From Desulfogranum mediterraneum DSM 13871 (GTDB taxonomy: Bacteria > Desulfobacterota > Desulfobulbia > Desulfobulbales > Desulfobulbaceae), in the NCBI RefSeq assembly GCF_000429965.1, contig NZ_AUCW01000013.1, positions 62,001-126,000 on the forward strand: a DNA stretch of 64,000 bases. Reading direction: 5' to 3'. A program made the translations under genes and the position numbers. The first letter of the stretch is position 1. The number at the start of each line of letters is the position of its first letter. A model generated the notes under the pieces. The model was not told the DNA's origin and searched no databases. It saw only the letters and a program-made list of their open reading frames with translations. Of this stretch, positions 35,006 to 43,491 are shown in pieces.

Positions 35006-35899
35006 ATGCAGCTCAAACTCAGCCCCATCTACACCCTGATTTTCCTCTGCAGCCTGCTGGGACAGGCAGCGGCGGCCCCTCTGGAGGTTTTTGTCTCCAT
35101 TGCCCCCCAAAAATGGCTCAGCGATCAGATCGGCCAAGACCAGGTTCACACCCACATCCTGATCGCCAACAATCAGGAACCCCACTCCTTTGAACCTTCC
35201 CCCCGGCAGATTGCCCAGCTCTCTGCAGCCAGACTCTACCTGACCGTCGAGCTTGAATTCGAGAACCAACTGGTCAAGATACTGTCCCAAAACGCCCAGA
35301 GGCTGACCATCGTCGATGTGGCGAAACAGGTCCGAAAAATTCCCATGGACCAGCATGGCCAGGAACACCAACATGGCCATGGTGAAGGAGGGCACAGCCC
35401 CCAACTGCTCGATCCCCATATCTGGCTCGCCCCTGCCAATCTGAAGATCATGGCCCGAAATATGGCCGCAGCCTTCAGAGCCGCAGACCCGGCCAACCAG
35501 GCCTTTTATCAACATAACCTGGAAGAGCTGAACCGTACCCTGGACCGACTCGACCGGGAGTTGGCCCACCAGCTCAAGCCCTACCAGGGAGCTCCGTTCT
35601 ACGTCTTCCACCCCTCCTTCGGCTACTTTGCTAGGGCCTACGGCCTGCGACAGGAAGCCGTAGAGGTGGAGGGAAAAGCACCGACCCCCAAGCAACTTGC
35701 CAGGCTGATCGCCCAGGCCAGGAAAGAACAGATCCGGGTGATCTTTGTCCAACCACAGTTTGACCCCAAGAGTGGGGCAGCAATTGCCCGGGCCATCGAC
35801 GGCAGGGTACTGCCCCTCGATCCCCTGGCCGAAGACATCCCGGCCAACCTGCGTGCCATGGCCGCAGCCGTGGCAGCAGCACTCGAAAAGGCCCCATAA
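35006..35899 (+). CDS. znuA: Zinc/manganese ABC transporter substrate-binding protein (ZnuA-like)
   Basis: This 297-residue cluster A-I binding protein has a signal peptide (cleavage near AAAAP). Its likely metal ligands are H60 (EPHSFEP), H138 (DPHIWLAP), H202 (FHPSFGYF) and D272. A histidine-rich loop (residues about 117-130, HGQEHQHGHGEGGH) is the flexible zinc-collecting loop of ZnuA proteins. No permease or ATPase gene is adjacent, so it must work with a transporter encoded elsewhere or serve as a periplasmic zinc store. GGAGGT lies upstream of the ATG. Confidence 0.92.
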   Translation: MQLKLSPIYTLIFLCSLLGQAAAAPLEVFVSIAPQKWLSDQIGQDQVHTHILIANNQEPHSFEPSPRQIAQLSAARLYLTVELEFENQLVKILSQNAQRLTIVDVAKQVRKIPMDQHGQEHQHGHGEGGHSPQLLDPHIWLAPANLKIMARNMAAAFRAADPANQAFYQHNLEELNRTLDRLDRELAHQLKPYQGAPFYVFHPSFGYFARAYGLRQEAVEVEGKAPTPKQLARLIAQARKEQIRVIFVQPQFDPKSGAAIARAIDGRVLPLDPLAEDIPANLRAMAAAVAAALEKAP

Positions 35900-35902
35900 T
35901 CG

Positions 35903-36475
35903 CTACAGCTCGTCCAGAGACTTCCCCCGCTCGACAATGGCCCTCAACCCCTGGAGGGTGCGATGGGCCTGCTCCAGTTGCCCTTCCAAGCTGGTGAAAA
36001 AGGGATCCCTGGCCCCCAGAAGCTGACCGGTTTTCTGCAACAGGGAGATGCCGTCGCGATGATACTGTTCCAGCTCGGCCAGGACCCTGGCCCTGCGGTG
36101 CTGTTTTTCCCGTTCCGCGCTGATAATGGGCAGCAGTCGACTGATGGAGACCTCTACCAGTACATCCCGCGGCATCTGATGGGCCCGGGCCACCTGCTCC
36201 AGCGAAACCAAGGAGTTTCGACTCAGGACATAGGTCTTCTGATGGCGGGTCACCTCAACGGGTCGGTACTTTTCCGCCTCCACCGCCACCTGGGCCAGGA
36301 CCTCACGATCTTCCACCAACTGGTCGAACAGGGTCTTCTGTTTGATTCCCAACTGGGCGGCGGCGATGCTCAACACCTTAATCATCCTGGCCGGCAGCTT
36401 GAACGTCGCCCGCACCGACTGTTTCCCCTTCAAGATATCGGCTGTTAATCCCAGATCCGGAATATCCACGCTCAT
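35903..36475 (-). CDS. Conserved protein of unknown function opposite the hsp20 operon
   Basis: This 190-residue, mostly helical, basic protein starts at the ATG at 36475 behind GGAGG. It has no signal peptide or membrane helix. Residues 20-60 (VRATFKLPARMIKVLSIAAAQLGIKQKTLFDQLVED) look like a ribbon-helix-helix or other short DNA-binding unit. The rest is coiled-coil-like. I do not recognise the family. Its position, divergent from three Hsp20 genes, makes a regulator a fair guess, but it is only a guess. Confidence 0.72.
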   Translation of the reverse strand: MSVDIPDLGLTADILKGKQSVRATFKLPARMIKVLSIAAAQLGIKQKTLFDQLVEDREVLAQVAVEAEKYRPVEVTRHQKTYVLSRNSLVSLEQVARAHQMPRDVLVEVSISRLLPIISAEREKQHRRARVLAELEQYHRDGISLLQKTGQLLGARDPFFTSLEGQLEQAHRTLQGLRAIVERGKSLDEL

Positions 36476-36559
36476 ACCTCCCTCCTCCAGGTTCCCCTGA
36501 TCACTGGTTATGCCCTTAAAATAACCGCCATCCATTACTTTGTCAAAGACTGTTGAATT

Positions 36560-36582
36560 AGTAATGAAGTTTTTTTATTACT
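36560..36582. promoter_or_regulatory. AT-rich inverted repeat AGTAAT-N11-ATTACT
   Basis: Arms at 36560-36565 and 36577-36582 lie between the divergent unknown gene and the hsp20 operon, just upstream of a promoter-like -35. It could be an operator for a regulator of either unit. The arms are short and the region is AT-rich, so chance is possible. Confidence 0.3.
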
Positions 36583-36598
36583 TTTACGCCTATTACCG

Positions 36599-36626
36599 TT
36601 GACAAGAAAGTGGTTGTAATTATTTT
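36599..36626 (+). promoter_or_regulatory. Candidate promoter of the hsp20 operon
   Basis: TTGACA at 36599-36604 and TATTTT at 36621-36626 are spaced 16 bases apart, 58 bases before the first Hsp20 start codon. The -35 is perfect for sigma-70. No sigma-32 consensus or CIRCE element was seen. Confidence 0.5.
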
Positions 36627-36683
36627 TCAAGAAACAGCTCACAGGAAGTCTCACTTTTTACCCTATAAGCAATGAGGTACGAG

Positions 36684-37130
36684 ATGCGATCACGACTCAA
36701 CGAACTGGAACGAATGCTCAACACTCTGGATTTCTTTCGCCCTGGACTGGGACAGTTTCTCTCTGCCCTTGATCGCCCAGGCTCCCCCAACCACCCCTGG
36801 CTGGTCAACGGCAACACCCCCAGGACCAACCTCTACGACACCGGCAACAACCTGGAACTCAGCGTAGAACTCCCGGGGATTGCCAAGGAGGAACTCAAGA
36901 TCAAGGTCCAGGGCAACTATCTGGAAATCAGCGGCCAACCGCAGACCAAGCCCCTGGAAGGCTACAGGGTGCATCGCAGCGAACGGGACATGGCCGCCTT
37001 TTCCCGCAGCTTTACCCTGCCCTACGACGTGGAGGCGGACAAGGTTGAGGCCAACCTCAAGAACGGCATCCTCAAGATGGTCCTGCCCAAGGCCGAGGCT
37101 GCCAAGCCCAGAGAGATCGCCATCAGCTAA
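36684..37130 (+). CDS. Hsp20-family small heat-shock protein (first of three)
   Basis: This 148-residue alpha-crystallin protein has a short N-terminal arm, then the domain from about 45 (TNLYDTGNNLELSVELPGIAKEELKIKV) with the C-terminal GILKMVLPK strand. It lacks a clear IXI tail. Members form oligomers that hold unfolding proteins for refolding by DnaK/ClpB. GAGGT six bases before the ATG at 36684 makes that the likely start. The next Hsp20 follows after 61 bases. Confidence 0.92.
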   Translation: MRSRLNELERMLNTLDFFRPGLGQFLSALDRPGSPNHPWLVNGNTPRTNLYDTGNNLELSVELPGIAKEELKIKVQGNYLEISGQPQTKPLEGYRVHRSERDMAAFSRSFTLPYDVEADKVEANLKNGILKMVLPKAEAAKPREIAIS

Positions 37131-37191
37131 GGACTGCGCCAGCAAGCCCGGCACCCCCGGAACTCTTCAAGAACTCTTTAGGAGAAGCACC

Positions 37192-37578
37192 ATGAACACC
37201 GCCAAAAACATAATGACCCCAAGCGGTCAAAACCTTGAAAAAACGGATAAATTCCCAGAAGTTACTCCGGACGTGGATATCTACGAAAACGAAAACGAGA
37301 TCTTAATCCATGCCTCCATGCCGGGGGTAGCTAAAGAGGAGATCTCCCTGAATCTGGATAACGGCAAACTCTTCATTGCCGGAACCCGTACCATGGAAGC
37401 CGGGGGTGCCGCCAAGTGGCGCGAATTCGGCAATGTCGTCTTCAGCCGGACCTTTGCCGTACCCCAGTCCATCGACACGACCCAGGTCACGGCGCACCTT
37501 GAAAACGGCGTACTTGAGTTGCACCTGCCCAAGAACGAGGCAGCCCGACCCAAGCAGATCAAGATTACCACCAGCTAA
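37192..37578 (+). CDS. Hsp20-family small heat-shock protein (second of three)
   Basis: This is a compact 128-residue Hsp20 with the alpha-crystallin domain from DVDIYENENEILIHASMPGVAKEEISLNL to GVLELHLPKNEAARPKQIKI. The last segment carries the IKI tail used for oligomer contacts. AGGAGAA precedes the ATG. It differs clearly from its two neighbours, so hetero-oligomers are possible. Followed by an intercistronic hairpin. Confidence 0.92.
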   Translation: MNTAKNIMTPSGQNLEKTDKFPEVTPDVDIYENENEILIHASMPGVAKEEISLNLDNGKLFIAGTRTMEAGGAAKWREFGNVVFSRTFAVPQSIDTTQVTAHLENGVLELHLPKNEAARPKQIKITTS

Positions 37579-37641
37579 GGGCAACGAAAAGCTGGTCACA
37601 GCTCAACCTGAAGTCAAGGTGGTCCAGAACAGTACACTGCA

Positions 37642-37675
37642 GCCCGGAGGGGTTCTCTCCAGAACCCCTCCGGGC
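37642..37675 (+). promoter_or_regulatory. 15-bp perfect hairpin between the second and third hsp20 genes
   Basis: GCCCGGAGGGGTTCT and its exact complement enclose only four bases. There is no T-run. Its place 63 bases after one stop codon and 22 bases before the next start suggests an mRNA-stability or attenuation element that sets the ratio of the Hsp20 proteins. It ends just before the ribosome site GGGAGGAC. Confidence 0.7.
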
Positions 37676-37696
37676 CCACAGCCAAGGGAGGACAGG

Positions 37697-38224
37697 ATGG
37701 AACTGAAAAAACTCGCCCCCTGGAACTGGTTCAGTAAAGAGGAGCATGGCTCCCAGCTCACCCCCAGCCGACAGCAACAGACAGGCATCGCCCCCTTAGA
37801 GCGCGAATTCAACCAACTGATAGATCGATTCTTCTCTGCCAGCAGAGGAGTATGGTTTGAGCAGCCCTTCCAACTCCCCCTGGAAACCACTGCCCTGCTC
37901 AAACCCAGGATCGACCTCAGCGCCCGGGAGAGGGAGTATATCCTCAGCCTAGAGATACCCGGAGTCAAAGAGGAGGAGGTCAAGATCAACCTGAGCAACA
38001 ACACCATGACCATCACCGGTGAAAAGCGACAGGAGCACGAGGAAAAAAGAGGCAACTACTACCGGATGGAAAGAAGCTATGGCTCGTTCCAGCGCATTCT
38101 CTCTCTGCCCGAGGATGTGGATCAGGAAAACATCAAGGCCTCCTTTAAACGGGGAGTCCTCACCGTGACCATGCCCCGTCGCAGAGTGAGCGAAGCAAGC
38201 GGCAAAATCATCGAGATCAACTAA
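37697..38224 (+). CDS. Hsp20-family small heat-shock protein (third, longer)
   Basis: This 175-residue Hsp20 has a long N-terminal region rich in charged residues (about 1-65). The alpha-crystallin domain is PRIDLSAREREYILSLEIPG to GVLTVTMPRRR, with KIIEIN as an IXI-type tail. SD GGGAGGAC. It is the last gene of the operon and the most different of the three. The long N-terminus probably determines which clients it binds. Confidence 0.92.
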   Translation: MELKKLAPWNWFSKEEHGSQLTPSRQQQTGIAPLEREFNQLIDRFFSASRGVWFEQPFQLPLETTALLKPRIDLSAREREYILSLEIPGVKEEEVKINLSNNTMTITGEKRQEHEEKRGNYYRMERSYGSFQRILSLPEDVDQENIKASFKRGVLTVTMPRRRVSEASGKIIEIN

Positions 38225-38236
38225 GCAGGACTGCAC

Positions 38237-38258
38237 GCCCCCTGGCTGGCCAGGGGGC
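38237..38258 (+). terminator. Hairpin after the hsp20 operon
   Basis: GCCCCCTGG and CCAGGGGGC form a perfect 9-bp stem with a 4-base loop, 13 bases after the third hsp20 stop codon. No T-run follows, so termination may need Rho or the hairpin may only protect the 3' end. Confidence 0.5.
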
Positions 38259-38442
38259 GGCCAGAGAGCGACCTGAGGGCGACCAGGAGAACCCGTCCGC
38301 GAGCCTCCCGAAAAAGTATTCCCATATCTCCCCATCTCAAGTAAAATCCAGGCCAGGCCAGAACCACTGCAATGCCCGCCGACCAGATCCCCATGGCGCT
38401 GCCGCTTCAGTCTCCCCTCTCAACCATGATCCCACAGCGCCG

Positions 38443-39861
38443 ATGCCCCCTAGCCCGCCATCACGACCACTGCCGACTGTCCCTGTTTCCGCTCCTCAGC
38501 TCCCCGGTAAGGCCCCCCTCAACGCCCGATCAGCGGCGATCGAGACCCTCCTGGCCTGGATGGACGACCACAAACCCGTGGACCTTCACTTCAACCGGCT
38601 CACCACCGGACTGGATCCACGGGATCGGGGTTTTGCCAAGTCCCTGGTCTATGGCGTGCTTCGCCACCGGCAGTATCTGGACTGGACCATTCAACGGTTT
38701 TCCAAGCACCCCCTGGCCAAGATGAAGCCCAGGACCCTGGTCACCCTGGAGGTCGGCGTCCTCCAGATCCTGCTCCTGGACCGGATCCCGGGCTCGGCAG
38801 CAGTCAATGCCACGGTGGACACCCTGAAGAGGGCCAAACAGCCACGCTGGCTCCTGGGCTTTGTCAACGGGGTGCTGCGCACCATCAGCCGCCAGGCCCA
38901 GCAGCTGGAGCAGGAGGAGGAGGCCCGGGACCAGGGGCGCCCCATCCTCAATCACCCCCAATGGCTGATTGCGCGCTGGCAGCAGCAGTTTGGTCTGCAG
39001 CAGGCCACGGCTATCTGCAGGGTAAACAACCGCCCCCCGCTGCTCACCCTCCGGGTCAACAGCCGCCGGAGCGACCGGACAGAGCTGCTGCAAAGTTTTC
39101 TTGAGCAGGGACTGGAGGCCCGCTCCTGCCCCCACAGCCCCCTGGGCATCTCCCTGGCCAACTATTCCGGCCAGATCACCGACCTCCCCGGCTTTACCCA
39201 GGGCAGCTTCGTGGTCCAGGACGAATCCGCCCAGCTGGCCAGCCTGCTCCTGGGCCCCCTGGACAGGGGGCCCAGGATACTGGACGGCTGCGCCGGCCTG
39301 GGCGGCAAGACCAGCCACCTGGCCCAGGCCATGGGCCGGGAGGGGATGGTGGTGGCAGTGGAACCTGAAGCACGCCGCTTTCAGTTGCTGGGCGAGAACC
39401 TGGACCGCCTGGGGCTTGCAGCCCGGACGACCCTGATCCAAGCCACCCTGGAGGAGTTTGCCCTCGGCCAGCCCCAGCCCTTTGAGGCCATCCTCCTGGA
39501 TGCCCCCTGTTCAGGCAGCGGGGTTATCCGCAGACAGCCGGACATCCGCTGGAGCCGTCAGCCAGGAGACCTTGCCCGCTATCAGCAGACCCAGCTGGCA
39601 CTGCTCACCACCTGCGCCGGCCTGCTTGGTGCCAAGGGTCGCCTGGTCTACGCCACCTGTTCCCTGGAGCCCGAGGAGAACCAGGAGGTCATTGCCCTCT
39701 TTCTGAAAGAGCAGCCGGACTTCCGCCTGGAAGACGCCCGCACCTACCTGCCCGTCTCCGCCCATGCGCTGGTGGATGAGCAGGGCTTTTTCCGGCCAGC
39801 CCCTGCCCCTGACCATGATGGTTTTTTTGCCGCCGCTCTCTGCCGGGGAAGCGCCTTGTAG
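38443..39861 (+). CDS. rsmB: 16S rRNA (cytosine-967-C5)-methyltransferase
   Basis: This 472-residue enzyme places m5C967 on 16S rRNA. Residues 25-160 form the NusB-like RNA-binding domain (IETLLAWMDDHKPVDLHFNR, AVNATVDTLKRAK). The SAM-binding core follows (ILDGCAGLGGKTSHLAQ). The two catalytic cysteines are in LDAPCSGSGVIRRQPD and YATCSLEPEENQEV. All are intact. The ATG at 38443 has no obvious ribosome site and the first 25 residues are proline-rich, so the true start may be a little further in. Confidence 0.93.
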   Translation: MPPSPPSRPLPTVPVSAPQLPGKAPLNARSAAIETLLAWMDDHKPVDLHFNRLTTGLDPRDRGFAKSLVYGVLRHRQYLDWTIQRFSKHPLAKMKPRTLVTLEVGVLQILLLDRIPGSAAVNATVDTLKRAKQPRWLLGFVNGVLRTISRQAQQLEQEEEARDQGRPILNHPQWLIARWQQQFGLQQATAICRVNNRPPLLTLRVNSRRSDRTELLQSFLEQGLEARSCPHSPLGISLANYSGQITDLPGFTQGSFVVQDESAQLASLLLGPLDRGPRILDGCAGLGGKTSHLAQAMGREGMVVAVEPEARRFQLLGENLDRLGLAARTTLIQATLEEFALGQPQPFEAILLDAPCSGSGVIRRQPDIRWSRQPGDLARYQQTQLALLTTCAGLLGAKGRLVYATCSLEPEENQEVIALFLKEQPDFRLEDARTYLPVSAHALVDEQGFFRPAPAPDHDGFFAAALCRGSAL

Positions 39862-39934
39862 TTTATGGCCACATTGCGTATAATCCCGGCCCAGAACTCT
39901 CTACCAACCCTCTTACCCAAGGAGTAGCAAGCAA

Positions 39935-40525
39935 ATGGCGGAAATACGATCAACCATGGATCTGGTTATGGAAAAGGCGGCCCGGATGGGCAAGGCCACC
40001 GCTGATGAGATGGAGCAGGAAGCCTCCCGTAAACAGGGAATGCAGCTGGCAGCCGAATTCCTCAACCAAGAGTCGGAATCCTTGGCAGAATGCCTGGCCC
40101 AGCAAGCCTCCTCCCTGCAGGTCATCACCCGCAAGGGCATGCTTGAGGCGCTCCTCCGCAATCTCTTCCTGGCCAGGGACGAAGAGGGTCTCCAACGGAT
40201 TGACCGGGCCATCCAGGGCATCATCGAGCTGGGTGGCGGTGCCGGCGACCTGACGGCCATCTGCCAGGAGCTGCAGGGCATCATCAGCCAGTACGACAAG
40301 CACCGCAATCAGTACTACGAGCAGCTCAAAGAACAGATGCGGATGCAGATTGAACAGATGGTTGCCCAGAAAACCGGCATGCCTGCAGATGGTTTGAACA
40401 TCGACCCCACCACCGAGCCCCAGTTCAAGGAAGAGTGGAGCCGACTGGAGGGTGAACTCAATGGCCAGTATGAGCAGGCCCTGGAGCAATACCGGACCCA
40501 GCTCAAGCAGCGACTCGGGGTCTGA
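39935..40525 (+). CDS. DUF6657-like conserved helical protein
   Basis: This 196-residue protein opens MAEIRSTMDLVMEKAARMGK, a start I associate with the DUF6657 family (recalled, not searched). It is almost entirely helical and charged, with several methionine- and glutamine-rich coiled-coil stretches, and has no signal or membrane segment. Function is unknown. AAGGAG precedes the ATG. Its stop is one base before the ATG of the aminopeptidase gene, so the two are coupled. Confidence 0.75.
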   Translation: MAEIRSTMDLVMEKAARMGKATADEMEQEASRKQGMQLAAEFLNQESESLAECLAQQASSLQVITRKGMLEALLRNLFLARDEEGLQRIDRAIQGIIELGGGAGDLTAICQELQGIISQYDKHRNQYYEQLKEQMRMQIEQMVAQKTGMPADGLNIDPTTEPQFKEEWSRLEGELNGQYEQALEQYRTQLKQRLGV

Positions 40526-40526
40526 G

Positions 40527-41636
40527 ATGGCCGCCGTCTCCGACCCCCAGCGGCTCAGCCGCCTCCAGAAGACCCTGCAGCGAAAGAAGATAGACGCCAT
40601 CCTGGTCAGCCAACCCGATAATCGGCGCTACCTCAGCGGCTACACAGCCAAGGATCACGGCATCCAGGAGAGTTCGGGCCTGCTCCTGATCCCCAAGACA
40701 GGTCGTCCCTACCTGTTGACCGATTCCCGCTTCATCCTCCAGGCCCGGGAAGAGAGTCCCGACTTTCAGGTGGAAAACTACCCCAAGGGGCCGCTGAAGC
40801 TCCTGGAGAAGCTGCTGCCTGCCCTGGGGGTGGACACCCTGGCATTTGAGAGTGATTACACCCTCCACTCCAGTGCCGCTCGCCTGGAGGCCATGGCCCA
40901 AAAGAAGGGGGTGACCCTCTCCCCCCAGACCGACCTGATCGAACGGATGCGGATCATCAAGGACCCGGCCGAGCTGGAGTTGCTCCGGGCATCCACCCGC
41001 CTCAACGAGCAGGTCTTTCAGCTGGTCTACAACACCATCGAACCTGGGATGAGCGAACGGGAGATTGCCCTGGCCATCGAACTGACCATGCATGAACTGG
41101 GCGCCGAAGGCCCGAGTTTTGATACCATCGTGGCCTTTGGCTCCAATGCGGCCAAGCCCCACGCCGTGCCCACCGACCGCATCCTGGACCCCGGAGAGCT
41201 GGTCCTGATCGATATGGGCCTGATCTACAAGGGCTACTGCTCGGACATGACCCGCACCTTTGTGGCCGGTAAACCGGATTCCACCTTTGTCAAACGGCTG
41301 CGCCTGGTTCGCCGGGCCCAGCTGGCCGGTATCCAGGCTATCCGTGCAGGAGTCAGCGGGATAGAGGTGGACCGGGCAGCCCGCCAGGTCCTCAGCGAGG
41401 CCGGCTACGGCGAGGCCTTCCAGCACAGCCTGGGCCACGGGGTGGGTATTGCGGTCCACGAAGAACCCCGCCTCTCGCCCAAGAGCAGGCGGCAGCTCAA
41501 GGCCGGGATGGTGGTCACCGTGGAACCGGGGATCTACCTCCCCGACTGGGGCGGCATCCGTCTGGAAAACATGGTGATTGTCACCGAAGACGGCTGCGAA
41601 CTGCTCAACCAGGACACAACCTCACTGGATCTCTAG
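40527..41636 (+). CDS. M24B metallopeptidase (Xaa-Pro aminopeptidase-like)
   Basis: This 369-residue enzyme has an N-terminal creatinase-like domain (IDAILVSQPDNRRYLSGY) and a C-terminal pita-bread fold. Metal ligands are the aspartates in LVLIDMG and CSDMTRTF, the histidine of HSLGHGVGIAVHE, and the glutamates in TVEPGIY and RLENM. It probably removes N-terminal residues before proline, releasing amino acids from peptides. The start at 40527 follows the DUF6657-like stop codon by one base. Confidence 0.92.
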   Translation: MAAVSDPQRLSRLQKTLQRKKIDAILVSQPDNRRYLSGYTAKDHGIQESSGLLLIPKTGRPYLLTDSRFILQAREESPDFQVENYPKGPLKLLEKLLPALGVDTLAFESDYTLHSSAARLEAMAQKKGVTLSPQTDLIERMRIIKDPAELELLRASTRLNEQVFQLVYNTIEPGMSEREIALAIELTMHELGAEGPSFDTIVAFGSNAAKPHAVPTDRILDPGELVLIDMGLIYKGYCSDMTRTFVAGKPDSTFVKRLRLVRRAQLAGIQAIRAGVSGIEVDRAARQVLSEAGYGEAFQHSLGHGVGIAVHEEPRLSPKSRRQLKAGMVVTVEPGIYLPDWGGIRLENMVIVTEDGCELLNQDTTSLDL

Positions 41637-41811
41637 GATACCTTGAACAATGGCTATTGTGCCCCATCTCGGCGCTATGCTCAAAAGATTCTCCTCGGGA
41701 TCTCTTTCAGATACCTGTGGTACTTTTTCTCGCATGCCTTGACCTTGGACAAAATATCTCATTACTCAAAGTACCCTCTGATCTTTCCCTCAACCCAACT
41801 CCTAGCTGCCC

Positions 41812-43125
41812 ATGCCTGAAAAATATTTCATCCTGGACACCAACGTCCTCCTCCACAACAGTGAGGCCATCTTCTCCTTCTCCGACAACACCGTGGTCCT
41901 GCCCATGACTGTGATCGAGGAGCTGGACAAGTTTAAGAAGAACAACGACGAGCTGGGCCGCAACAGCCGTAGTGTCATCCGGATGCTGGATAAGCTCCGG
42001 GCCAAGGGCTGCCTGGGAGAGGGGGTCCGGCTGGACTCCGGGGGTGTCCTGCGGATCACCGTTGACAGGGAAAAGATGAACGGCACCTCCCTGGATCTGA
42101 CCATCCCGGATAACAACATCATCGCCACCGCCTACAACCTCCATCAGCAGGGCAAAAAATCCATCTTTGTCTCCAAGGATATCAATGCCCGGCTCAAGGC
42201 CGACGCCCTGGGGATCGAGGTGATGGATTTTGAAAAGGAGAGGGCGGACTTTGACCAGCTCTACACCGGCTGGCGCCCCCTGACCGTGCCCGGCGAGGTG
42301 ATCAACGGCCTCTACCAGGACGGCCTGCAGCAGATCGAGGCCGAAGAACTCCAGGCCAACGAGTTCGTCCTTCTCACCGACGAGGCCAACAACAAACATA
42401 CCGGGATCGGGCGGGCCGTCAATGCCCATGAGATCATCCCCATCAACCCGGCCCATGAAACCGCCTACCACCTCAAGCCACGAAGCATGGAACAACGGGT
42501 GGCCCTGGACCTGCTGATGAACCCGGAGATCCCCCTGGTCTCCCTGATCGGCCAGGCCGGAACCGGCAAGACCCTGCTCGCCCTGGCCGCAGGCCTGGCC
42601 TCCACCATCCATGAGCACCGCTACGAGAAGATGCTGGTCTCCCGGCCGGTGATCCCCCTGGGCCGCGACATCGGCTACCTGCCCGGGAGCAAGGACGAGA
42701 AGATGAAGCTCTGGATGCAGCCCATCTTTGACAACCTCTCCTATCTGATGGGCCTGGGCCACCATGGCAACGAGTCAGAGACGACCCAGCAGCTGGTCAA
42801 CGGCCTGATCAGCAACGAGCTGATCGAGCTGGAGGCGCTGACCTATATCCGCGGCCGCTCCATCTCCCGCCAATACGTGATCATCGATGAGGCCCAGAAC
42901 CTGACCCCCCATGAGGTCAAGACCATCATCAGCCGGGCCGGTGAAGGGACCAAGATGGTGCTCACCGGTGATCCGGAACAGATCGACAACCCGTACCTGG
43001 ACGCCAGCAGCAACGGACTCAGCTACACCGTGGAACGGCTGAAGGGACAGAGTGCCTGCGGCCACATCACCCTGACCCGGGCCGAACGCAGCCACCTCTC
43101 GGCCCTGGCAGCCGATTACCTCTAG
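41812..43125 (+). CDS. PIN-domain/PhoH ATPase fusion
   Basis: This 437-residue protein combines an N-terminal PIN nuclease (residues 1-140; acidic residues in FILDTNVLLHN, VIEELDKFKKN, LTIPDNNIIATA) with a PhoH P-loop ATPase. Walker A, GQAGTGKT, is at 247-254, and Walker B is in YVIIDEAQNLTP. PIN-PhoH (PhoH2/YlaK) proteins have been shown to unwind and cut RNA. All visible catalytic residues are kept. It may therefore act in RNA turnover. Confidence 0.92.
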   Translation: MPEKYFILDTNVLLHNSEAIFSFSDNTVVLPMTVIEELDKFKKNNDELGRNSRSVIRMLDKLRAKGCLGEGVRLDSGGVLRITVDREKMNGTSLDLTIPDNNIIATAYNLHQQGKKSIFVSKDINARLKADALGIEVMDFEKERADFDQLYTGWRPLTVPGEVINGLYQDGLQQIEAEELQANEFVLLTDEANNKHTGIGRAVNAHEIIPINPAHETAYHLKPRSMEQRVALDLLMNPEIPLVSLIGQAGTGKTLLALAAGLASTIHEHRYEKMLVSRPVIPLGRDIGYLPGSKDEKMKLWMQPIFDNLSYLMGLGHHGNESETTQQLVNGLISNELIELEALTYIRGRSISRQYVIIDEAQNLTPHEVKTIISRAGEGTKMVLTGDPEQIDNPYLDASSNGLSYTVERLKGQSACGHITLTRAERSHLSALAADYL

Positions 43126-43158
43126 ATCATTTATCTTTGAACCCTATCGAGGAGCACC

Positions 43159-43491
43159 ATGCGCTACTACATGATCGATGAACTCTCCTATCTGGAACGG
43201 GACAACCTGGACAGTTACCTGAAACGCACCCTCAAGCCGGGTTCCCTGGAAGGGGTCTACTTCCTGGAGGTACCTCCGGATCTCCTGGCAGAGGCCCAAC
43301 GCGGCCACGAAGAGTGCGGCCCCTTCTACTTTTCCGTGGTCCTGGAGGAGCATGCTGTCAAGTTCGAGCTGCTGGTGCGCAGCGCCAGCAACATGCACTG
43401 CTCCTGCATTGCCCAGGCCTCCAAGGCCCAGCGCACCTTTCTCCTGAACTTTGTCGATACCATGCTTGCAGAGGAGATGATCAGCGCATGA
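43159..43491 (+). CDS. Conserved hypothetical protein before pyrF
   Basis: This 110-residue protein begins MRYYMIDELSYLERDNL and has no signal peptide. Its beta-strands and the block FYFSVVLEEHAVKFELLVRS are conserved-looking, but I do not recognise the family. The C-terminus contains two cysteines (MHCSCIAQ). GAGGAG lies eight bases upstream of the start. Its last four bases are the start of pyrF, so the two are expressed together; a link with pyrimidine synthesis is inference only. Confidence 0.78.
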   Translation: MRYYMIDELSYLERDNLDSYLKRTLKPGSLEGVYFLEVPPDLLAEAQRGHEECGPFYFSVVLEEHAVKFELLVRSASNMHCSCIAQASKAQRTFLLNFVDTMLAEEMISA

